Assembly: GCF_026262505.1 (NCBI RefSeq)
Contig: NC_067206.1
Coordinates: forward strand, 2,756,879 to 2,820,878
DNA: 64,000 nucleotides
DNA from: Trichomonas vaginalis G3
Taxonomy: Eukaryota; Parabasalia; Trichomonadida; Trichomonadidae
Direction: 5' to 3'
Of this stretch, positions 57,344-64,000 are shown one piece after another (within the stretch, counting starts at the first letter, position 1; each line of letters opens with the position of its first letter). The notes under the pieces are model-generated. The model saw only the letters and a program-made list of their open reading frames with translations. It was not told where the DNA came from and searched no databases. Made by a program: the position numbers and the translations under genes.

Positions 57344-57440
57344 ACTTCACCTAAATTTATTTTTGTGCTATGTTTTCATACGTGTGAGGGTGGTGATATC
57401 ATTAATTTTTAAGTTTATTTTTTATTTTATTTTTATATAA

Positions 57441-57761
57441 ATGACGAAAACTATTGAGATAACAAACTACAACGGTCATGAGTTCAAGAATTTGTTCTTC
57501 GTTCCTCGTGAAAATACATTCTATCAGATACGAGGGAGAAAGGGTAAAGTTAGTTTGAGCGTTTATGACTACAAGCATAATGGAAAGTTTATACAAGCAT
57601 ATGATACAAACGGTAAGCGTGTTTCATTAGCTTTGTCAAAACTTACAGGTATAAACTATGACAGTGATTTTGACCTATATGAAGAAGAAAGTGAGTCAGA
57701 AGATTATGAGCTGTTATATGAAGCACAGCAATGGGAGGACTTGCAATACTTTTGTAAGTGA
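57441..57761 (+). CDS. Small hypothetical protein in terminal repeat of F
   Basis: 106 residues, MTKTIEITNYNGHEFKNLFF, looks whole. Related to the 94-residue terminal-repeat gene of D (shared H-x-FK-x-LFF-x-P and a pattern of strands) with a longer acidic tail. Preceded by TTTTATTTTATTTTTATAT. Only one end of F is present, so its partner copy is lost. Confidence 0.55.
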   Translation: MTKTIEITNYNGHEFKNLFFVPRENTFYQIRGRKGKVSLSVYDYKHNGKFIQAYDTNGKRVSLALSKLTGINYDSDFDLYEEESESEDYELLYEAQQWEDLQYFCK

Positions 57762-57769
57762 GAACGTTT

Positions 57770-57942
57770 ATTTTTTTACATTAGTGAGGTGAAGTGGTTG
57801 GTGGCTTTGTAAATATTTAAGGTTAAGTTAGTGTTGTTGTTTGTGTTGTAAAATATACGTTAACGGTTTCGTAAAGTGTCAAATTCACATATCATGGGTA
57901 AGGAGGCGCGCAGTGCCGCCGTACCCTTGATATGTATACTAA
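57770..57942. repeat. Outer end of Maverick F terminal repeat
   Basis: Matches the ends of B and D: TTTGTAAATATTTAAGGTTA, GTTTGTGTTGTAAAATATAC, GTAAAGTGTCAAATTCACA and a variable GC-rich stretch (GGAGGCGCGCAGTGCC) to GTATACTAA, where transposon copy 2 is inserted. The last bases of the Maverick follow at 59577-59585. Confidence 0.75.
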
Positions 57943-59576
57943 TGTTGTAAGACAAGTTACGGAAAGTGAGGTGAACCGAAAAAGTGACACTTATTTGGTC
58001 GGATAAATTCCCTATATATTTACTTGTCAAAAAAAATCAGACTTTTTTTGCTTTAAAAAATTTATAAGTTAATTATTGAGAACGAAGGTGAAAGGAAATG
58101 GATATCTCTTACCTTTCATTCCCTCGAGAAAGTTCAAAAACTTGGGTGCAATCAGTTCTGATTGCACCCAAGTTTTTGAACTTTGTATAAGGAATTGTTG
58201 GCTATGATGCACTGATCATGAATCAGTACATCATAGCCAACAATTCCTTCGCAAACAGCGGGAAACTTTGTCTGAATAGTTTAACATTCAGACAAAGTTT
58301 CCCGCTGTCAGAGAGGGAATGGAAGGGTAAGAGGTATATATTCATAATGTATACCTCTTACCCTTTCATTCCCTCGAGAAAGTTCAAAAACTTGGGTGCA
58401 ATCAGTTCTGATTGCACCCAAGTTTTTGAACTTTGTATAAGGAATTGTTGGCTATGATGCACTGATCATGAATCAGTACATCATAGCCAACAATTCCTTC
58501 GCAAACAGCGGGAAACTTTGTCTGAATAGTTTAACATTCAGACAAAGTTTCCCGCTGTCAGAGAGGGAATGGAAGGGTAAGAGGTATATATTCATAATGT
58601 ATACCTCTTACCCTTTCATTCCCTCGAGAAAGTTCAAAAACTTGGGTGCAATCAGTTCTGATTGCACCCAAGTTTTTGAACTTTGTATAAGGAATTGTTG
58701 GCTATGATGCACTGATCATGAATCAGTACATCATAGCCAACAATTCCTTCGCAAACAGCGGGAAACTTTGTCTGAATAGTTTAACATTCAGACAAAGTTT
58801 CCCGCTGTCAGAGAGGGAATGGAAGGGTAAGAGGTATATATTCATAATGTATACCTCTTACCCTTTCATTCCCTCGAGAAAGTTCAAAAACTTGGGTGCA
58901 ATCAGAACTGATTGCACCCAAGTTTTTGAACTTTGTATAAGGAATTGTTGGCTATGATGCACTGATCATGAATCAGTACATCATAGCCAACAATTCCTTC
59001 GCAAACAGCGGGAAACTTTGTCTGAATAGTTTAACATTTTGGAGAACGGTTTCGACGTTAATACCGCTTTGAATAGTTTAACATTTTGGAGAACTTATAC
59101 AAAGTTCAAAAACTTTGTCTGAAGAATTCTTCCATCTGTTAAAGGGACATTTTGGAGAACGGTTTCGACGTTAATACCGCTTTGAATTTGTTGATTAGCT
59201 TGATTTAACCATTCTAAATCAATTAAATCGAAGATTCTACCACTCATTGGAAAATTATAAGTTTTGAAAAAAACCGTAAATCATTATTGAATCTAAAAAT
59301 ATTTATGTACAAAAAGTCGGTATATATTCTATAATTATTTAAAATAATGAAAAAGTTGATTTGTGAATCATTGAAATATTAATGCTGTTATATATATATA
59401 TCAGATGATATAAGATGATTTTTTTTAAATAAAAAATAAAATTTAATTTTTTAATTGTTAAAATAAGAATAGTAAGCTTGACAAGTAATTTAAGTTTTTG
59501 CTTTGTAAAGTTATTTGGTTGGCAAATGCATTGTGTCACTTTTTGTTTGAGTTCACTTTCCGTAATTTGTCTTATG
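57943..59576. mobile_element. Hairpin-array transposon, copy 2
   Basis: Same element as copy 1, with one more hairpin unit. A 7-bp duplication ATACTAA lies on both sides (57936-57942, 59577-59583). It is inserted within the last nine bases of the Maverick F terminus. Nearly identical to copy 1, including the tail with AACGGTTTCGACGTTAATAC. Confidence 0.8.
58100..59030. repeat. 250-bp tandem hairpin units, copy 2
   Basis: Three and a half units of the same four-hairpin repeat, spaced exactly 250 bp. The centre of the first hairpin is CAGTTCTG in the first three units (near 58154, 58404, 58654) and CAGAACTG in the last (near 58904). Confidence 0.95.
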
Positions 59577-59585
59577 ATACTAACT

Positions 59586-59770
59586 CTTACAGGTGTAATA
59601 AATATAAGATAGGATTACACACGTAAGCTCTTTTCGTAAACTTGCACTTAGAGATCAGCATCGAAACAAAAAGTGCAAGCTTTTTACGAAAAGAGCTTAC
59701 AGGTGTAATAAATATAAGATAGGATTACACACGTAAGCTCTTTTCGTAAACTTGCACTTAGAGATCAGAA
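59586..59770. repeat. Inverted and direct repeat at the Maverick F flank
   Basis: CTTACAGGTGTAATAAATAT is present twice (59586 and 59696), and between them is a hairpin with GTAAGCTCTTTTCGTAAA and TTTACGAAAAGAGCTTAC arms. It looks like the remaining half of a hairpin element into which Maverick F inserted. Confidence 0.7.
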
Positions 59771-59774
59771 AGTA

Positions 59775-60115
59775 ATGACAAAATTATAACAAATACTAGA
59801 TCTTAAATAAGTACCGACATCATGCAACTTCTAAATCTACAACATTTAATGAGAGAATGATAAAAACTTCTAGATCTGAAATAAGTAATGAGAGTTTGAC
59901 TGAAACTGCTAGAGCTTAAACAAGTAATGAGAGAATGAATGCCACTGCTAGAGCATTAACAAGTAATGGGAGAATGATAAAAACTTCTAGATCTGAAATA
60001 AGTAATGAGAGAATGAATGCAACTGCTAGATCTGAAGCAAGTAATGACAGAATGATAGCAGCTGCTAGATCTGAAACAAGTAATGAGAGGGCTGACATCT
60101 GATAGGAAATAACTT
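59775..60115 (+). repeat. 42-bp repeats of a decayed coding region
   Basis: About seven imperfect 42-bp units (TAATGAGAGAATGA, CTGCTAGATCTGAA). In one plus-strand frame the last units read as a 14-residue repeat, ARSEASNDRMIAA, ending in a stop near 60115. This suggests the end of a gene for a repetitive helical protein, now without a start. Open frames on the minus strand are its shadow. Confidence 0.5.
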
Positions 60116-61660
60116 TTATTGAATCTGAGCTCAAATTCGATTAATAACATCGCACAACTGATGCACTGATCTGGTTTGAGCTCTTATGAGACAACCCCAG
60201 TTAAGTGATTACATCATTTGTTTTCGATCAAATGAGAATCTTAACACCGCACAACTGATGTAAAGATCTGCTTTGATTTACTGGCGTATCCGTAATCAAG
60301 CCTACTTGGAGTCAGATCTTAAAATTTCTTGGCTGCTCGAGAGAGATTACCAAATGAAAAATGACACTTTTTGGCGCCTCTTTTCTTTTCAAATTTTCCC
60401 GCCATGTAAAAATTGCATTCAAACTTTCCCGCAATATTAATCCCTTTCAATTTGTAAGACACTTAAAACATCTCCACAATAGCAAAGTATAATACAGATT
60501 GAATTGTAATGCAATGATACCTTACTAATTAATAATTATTTATCAAATCTATTAATCTTTAAATCAAAATGTATGGGAAACCATAAATAAATGATAGATT
60601 ATCGATCTAACTACTAAGTATGATCTATATGCATGCTCAGAATATATACTTATCGATCAAAGATAAAAAGAAATTTTAATATTAAGGAATAACATACAAC
60701 AGTAAACTCTAATTCTTGGACTGCTTAAATCCCGACGATATTGCCACGACCAGTTTCAGCCGTTTTGAACAAGGACGGGTTTCACCGCACAAAGTTGATG
60801 TTGCAATTTTAGTAGCTAAAAAATGGTGCCCATTTTAGGAATTTTCTCACTTTTCTTCCAAATTGAAATGTTTATAACTTATAAACATTTTGCGGGATTT
60901 TAATTTTTGAGATTAATCGAAAATTGAGAGTGATATGGTTCTAGTTATCGGAGATTCGTTTCGAAATTCATTATTTACTTAATATATCGATATTTAGGCA
61001 AAAATTGAAAAGTGAAACAGTTTTGTAATTCTTGATGAAGATTGATAGCTTTACAAAATATGCTATACAATCAGACTCAAATATCGCTTTGATAAATTTT
61101 GAAACAATATAAACAATGATATGTATATCATGGTGGCACATTGCATTCAGTGAAACTAAATCTTATTTAAAATAAATTGCTTGAATCCGATCTGTGAGAA
61201 TAACCCCAATGATAACTCTTTATCTCGTTTTTAGTGTCTTAATTCTCCATTCATTTTTTTGATCCAAAATATTTGATGATTCTGAACGCACTGTTTGAAT
61301 AGATTTTTACAATCAGTTGGCATTATGCTTCGATTTACTATATACTTTCAACATTGAAGATCTCAAATATCTGAAAATATATTCCTGCTTTATTCATTCT
61401 GTAATTTACTTCATGAAATCCACCAAATTCTACTATCTTCTCATTATCAATCTATCCACAAAATATTAGATAGTTGCAAAGCAATTATTTAGTTATTCTA
61501 CCCGTAAACTCAAGAAATTTCTCAAATTTTGACATAAAAATTTTTATAGACGATAAATTATTCAAGATAAAAATATCTTTCAATATGGAACAACACATAT
61601 TATCTGTGAGATTCGCGAAAGTAAAATTGAGACTTCAGGAACAAAAATTGAATAGTGACA
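60116..61660. other. Intergenic region without recognised genes
   Basis: AT-rich. CCGCACAACTGATG occurs near 60247 with a related CGCACAACTGATG near 60153. ATGACACTTTTTGGCGCC near 60361 resembles the AAAAAGTGACA termini of MULE-like elements and may be the right end of the hairpin element at 59586. A 64-residue frame (61474-61668) runs up to the GcvH promoter and is not convincing. Confidence 0.4.
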
Positions 61661-61667
61661 TCATTTA
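61661..61667 (+). promoter_or_regulatory. Trichomonad initiator (Inr) of the H-protein gene
   Basis: TCATTTA, presumed +1 at the A of 61663, 14 bases before the ATG at 61677. Matches the T. vaginalis initiator consensus and the usual very short leader. Confidence 0.7.
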
Positions 61668-61676
61668 GCAAGATAC

Positions 61677-62078
61677 ATGATCAGCACACTATGTAACTGC
61701 TCCAGAAATTTCACAAAGTTATACGCTAAGACGCACGAATACATTGATGTTGAAGGCACAATTGGAAAAATAGGTTTATCCGAGTTTGCAATGAAAATGC
61801 TTGGAAAAGCAACGTTTGTAGATGTCCAGGTTGGAAAAACTTTCAAGAAAAGCGAAGAATTTGGAACAGTTGAAGCCACTAAAGCAGTTACTCCTGTTCA
61901 GACCCCAGTTTCTGGCAAAATTATTGAGGCAAATGCAGCTGTACTTGACAACCCAGAGCTTTTGTCAAAGAAGCCAGAAACAGATGGATGGTTTGCTAAA
62001 ATTTCGCTTTCAAATGAAGCTGAGCTTAAGGAATTGATGACCAAGGAAGCTTATATCAAGTACTGCGAAGGAAATTAA
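61677..62078 (+). CDS. gcvH: Glycine cleavage system H protein, hydrogenosomal
   Basis: 133 residues. Residues 1-12 (MISTLCNCSRNF) look like a hydrogenosomal presequence: short, Ser/Cys-rich, with Arg just before the likely cleavage site. The mature part follows the H-protein pattern: KTHEYIDVEG, GKIGLSEFAMKMLGKATFVDVQVGK, then VEATKAV with Lys69 as the lipoylation site, and TDGWFAKI near the end. In T. vaginalis, H and L proteins are in the hydrogenosome although the full glycine cleavage complex is not known to be there. Full length; a typical resident gene. Confidence 0.95.
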   Translation: MISTLCNCSRNFTKLYAKTHEYIDVEGTIGKIGLSEFAMKMLGKATFVDVQVGKTFKKSEEFGTVEATKAVTPVQTPVSGKIIEANAAVLDNPELLSKKPETDGWFAKISLSNEAELKELMTKEAYIKYCEGN

Positions 62079-62375
62079 GGTAATCACCTTATATAACATA
62101 CATTTCTACATAAAATATGCTAAAATTAACGGTAAATAAAGCTTATAATTTTTTTTATGTTACATATATTTCTCACGTTTCAAAAGGTCAATATGTTAAC
62201 TTTCTTGTCCGCAATTGGTTCTAACGGGGTTAAACTTAGAAACTATATTTTCCGATTTTTTTTTTAAAAAAGAATATTTTCATATTAATGTTCTGAATAA
62301 AAACAATAATTAATGAAGAAAGTCTCTATTCTAACAACTAATTTATATATATGAACAAATCAATTAACATATATA

Positions 62376-63308
62376 TCAAATCAAATCATTTGAGGATGCT
62401 TCGTACTTTGCAATGACTGCATATCTAACAACTAATCCTATCAAATATAAAAATGTTGCAACGAAAGAATCAATCAAGTCTTTTTTGAGGTTCAAAGTGA
62501 AAACTTCCTCTTCCTCTGATGAAAGAATACTAAAATAAGCATTTGATTTAGAATCTGCTTCATATTCAAGGTCTATGGGTCTACCAACCGAAACGAATCC
62601 AGCTCTTGTAAAGTGGTATCTTCCTAGCATATAACAATCAGCAATCCAAAGAGATAGTGTTGTTATTGCACGACCAAGGGCAATCGTATCATGGAAAAAT
62701 ATGTCTTTTTCTACAATAAAAATAATAGTATATAAAATTGGGAAAATTATATTTTCTACGTGTAAAAACCAGAAAGGAATACGCTGTGAATAAAAATGAG
62801 CAATATAGCTCATGCAGAATGTCCCAACGACTTGACCAACAGAAAGATCGCCCGAAATTACAAAATGAATTCCAGCAATAAAATTGAGTGAGGCAAATAT
62901 CGGAGCAAATACTGATTTGGAAACTGATGCCAGAGAAACAATATATAAACATGCAAGATTGAAAGAAGCAAATTTTGGCGAAGGAAAGCATGGTGTAGAA
63001 GCTAATACTCCTGAGTTTTCTTTTTGGAAACATGGAGATGGTTGGCCAATAATCAGTGACATTGGAATGAAAATTAGGTAAATGTATAAACGTGAGATTT
63101 TCAAGTATGAATCATCTGATCGGACGAGAAAGATGAGAGGCAATATTAAAAGGATAACAAGGCACACACTCACCAAGATCAGAGGTTTTGCCCACCGAAA
63201 AATGTGTGAAAATATAAGGCTTATCACTGTTTGATATATGTTTATATAGAAGCATCTATTTAGAAGGGAATCTCCTAAGAGTGATTGTGGGTTAGTGAAA
63301 TAAACCAT
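62376..63308 (-). CDS. Multi-pass membrane protein, possibly PAP2/sphingoid-phosphate phosphatase-like
   Basis: 310 residues with about seven or eight hydrophobic segments. LYIYLIFIPMSLIIGQPSP, PCFPSPKFASFNLACLY and SLNFIAGIHFVISGDLSVGQ are spaced like the membrane region, PSTHA-like segment and SRxxxGxHxxxD-like segment of PAP2 phosphatases, but the usual catalytic residues are only partly matched (His and Asp of the last motif). Either a divergent or inactive member, or an unrelated transporter-like protein. Convergent with the H-protein gene. TCAAATTC some 25 bases upstream may be a weak initiator. Confidence 0.5.
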   Translation of the reverse strand: MVYFTNPQSLLGDSLLNRCFYINIYQTVISLIFSHIFRWAKPLILVSVCLVILLILPLIFLVRSDDSYLKISRLYIYLIFIPMSLIIGQPSPCFQKENSGVLASTPCFPSPKFASFNLACLYIVSLASVSKSVFAPIFASLNFIAGIHFVISGDLSVGQVVGTFCMSYIAHFYSQRIPFWFLHVENIIFPILYTIIFIVEKDIFFHDTIALGRAITTLSLWIADCYMLGRYHFTRAGFVSVGRPIDLEYEADSKSNAYFSILSSEEEEVFTLNLKKDLIDSFVATFLYLIGLVVRYAVIAKYEASSNDLI

Positions 63309-63522
63309 GAAAACAGTTCGAATTTGAGAAAAAAAAAGGTATCGCTCAGAAAAAATTTGAGAAGAAAATGAACGGTACGTCAGAATTTATACTTTAATAT
63401 CATTAGACCAAAAAGATATTTGAATAAAAATTTTCAGAGAATACCACAAATTTTTTCAATGACCTCGAGAAAACTATGACTCGTTATTAATATTAATAAT
63501 AAATTCCAAATAAAAAATGTGA

Positions 63523-63594
63523 GTCCCAGTAGTATATTGGTTAGAATAGATCCTTGACACGGATCAGAGGCCAGTTCGATTCTGGCCTGGGACA
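63523..63594 (+). tRNA. tRNA-Val (anticodon GAC)
   Basis: 72 nt. Acceptor stem GTCCCAG/CTGGGAC is perfect with discriminator A. D-loop GGTTAGA; anticodon stem GATCC/GGATC with loop TTGACAC, anticodon GAC; T arm GGCCA GTTCGAT TGGCC type. A box (TAGTATATTGG) and B box (AGTTCGATTCT) are present. CCA is not encoded. Anticodon GAC reads GUC (valine); the NTNACAC-like loop is also typical of valine tRNAs. Confidence 0.85.
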
Positions 63595-63600
63595 TTTTTT
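63595..63600 (+). terminator. Pol III terminator of tRNA-Val
   Basis: Run of six T directly after the discriminator base. Confidence 0.85.
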
Positions 63601-63638
63601 GCTCATTCTAACTGTTAAAAGTGACAATCAATTTTTTC

Positions 63639-63902
63639 ATGTCAACACCCAAGAAAAAAGAAAACGATAAATCTCAGTCCAAAGATAGGCAAAGATCGAT
63701 GAGTACAATAAATCTTAGCCCTGTTAAAGCGACAAGCTTACGAAAACATGAAATAGATCCAGATGTTGATTCCGATGATCCAATTGTTTGGGGATTTTTA
63801 TTACCGTTGGTTCCGTCACCTGATACAAACCAAGAAATAGATCATCTAAATGAACAATACTCGCTTTCAAATTTACTGAAAAAATTGAAGAAGCAAACTT
63901 AA
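63639..63902 (+). CDS. Small hypothetical host protein
   Basis: 87 residues from the first ATG (MSTPKKKENDKSQSKDRQRS). N-terminal 40 residues are very basic and serine-rich; then DPDVDSDDPIVWGFLLPLVP, a short ordered motif, and a basic C-terminal helix (LSNLLKKLKKQ). A TCAATTT eleven bases before the ATG may serve as initiator. No family recognised. Confidence 0.5.
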   Translation: MSTPKKKENDKSQSKDRQRSMSTINLSPVKATSLRKHEIDPDVDSDDPIVWGFLLPLVPSPDTNQEIDHLNEQYSLSNLLKKLKKQT

Positions 63903-64000
63903 CTTTTCCTTTACGAATTTGCATTGTATATAACTTGTATTTTATAAAAATTGCTGTTGCCGAACTTAATATTGCTACAATTTTTTTATCGATTTTGAAA

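Larger units (their letters stand above)
46805..59585. mobile_element. Chimeric Maverick C/F
   Basis: The left end (AGGTAGTGGGGCTTCC at 46805) belongs to family X like copy A; the right end (ATACTAACT at 59577-59585) belongs to the B/D group. Gene content switches at the hairpin transposon copy 55149-56533, which has no target duplication. No matching flanks were found at 46805 and 59585. Most likely two Mavericks were joined by recombination between transposon copies. Carries a MULE inside the methyltransferase. Family X part broken in about five places; the F part looks whole. Confidence 0.6.

Noticed and set aside
57402-57596. 64-residue minus-strand frame opposite the terminal-repeat gene of F
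   Set aside because: It is antisense to a conserved gene that has a relative in D; judged a shadow.
59916-60150. Two minus-strand leucine-rich frames
   Set aside because: They are the complement of the 42-bp repeats; the plus-strand reading gives a better, charged helical repeat with a stop.
61474-61668. 64-residue frame before the H-protein gene
   Set aside because: It overlaps the initiator of that gene, has no promoter of its own and no recognisable content.

Overview
The window looks like nuclear DNA of the parabasalid parasite Trichomonas vaginalis or a very close relative. It is AT-rich and intronless. Its few host genes carry the short trichomonad initiator (TCA plus pyrimidine/A-T) 11-14 bases before the ATG, and one of them is a glycine-cleavage H protein with a hydrogenosome-type presequence. 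Most of the window is Maverick/Polinton DNA, with Mutator-like (MULE) transposons and hairpin-bearing non-autonomous elements. Identification rests on recognising families by eye; no database search was run.

Layout. (1) 1-4593: end of a Maverick of family 'X' (integrase, tail-fibre-like protein, minor capsid-like protein, small structural proteins, DNA adenine methyltransferase), cut by the window edge. (2) 4594-44330: a nested stack. A small hairpin element lies at 4664-5611. Element H (about 5725-44324) encloses the MULE-like hairpin element G (5942-43769, 9-bp target duplication). G encloses Maverick D (6142-43192, 6-bp duplication GGAGCC). Maverick B (6170-28528, 5-bp duplication) sits 28 bp inside the left end of D. 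B carries the standard Maverick set: integrase, protein-primed DNA polymerase B, packaging ATPase, major capsid protein, minor capsid-like proteins, a fibre, two KilA-N proteins. D keeps capsid, integrase, KilA-N and fibre genes, but no polymerase or ATPase is seen. In its middle it has a primase-SF3 helicase gene between two oppositely oriented tandem arrays. (3) 44330-46804: mostly host-type DNA with one gene. (4) 46805-59585: a chimera. Its left part is a second family-X Maverick (interrupted by a complete-looking MULE at 47394-49733) and its right part is the end of a B/D-type Maverick; a hairpin transposon sits on the seam and a second copy sits in the last bases of the Maverick end. (5) 59586-64000: hairpin and repeat remains, then ordinary host genes: GcvH, a membrane protein perhaps of the PAP2 phosphatase group, tRNA-Val and a small hypothetical protein.

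The Maverick genes appear to share a promoter-like motif (TTTATTTTTAT or close to it, shortly before the ATG) that differs from the host initiator. The B/D-type elements also carry many copies of a 14-bp dyad in two compensated forms. The primase-helicase with its flanking arrays is the best candidate for something not well described: it looks like a replication module carried inside a Maverick.

The Mavericks are treated as fossils: spans, parts and general state are given, not the individual changes that inactivate them.
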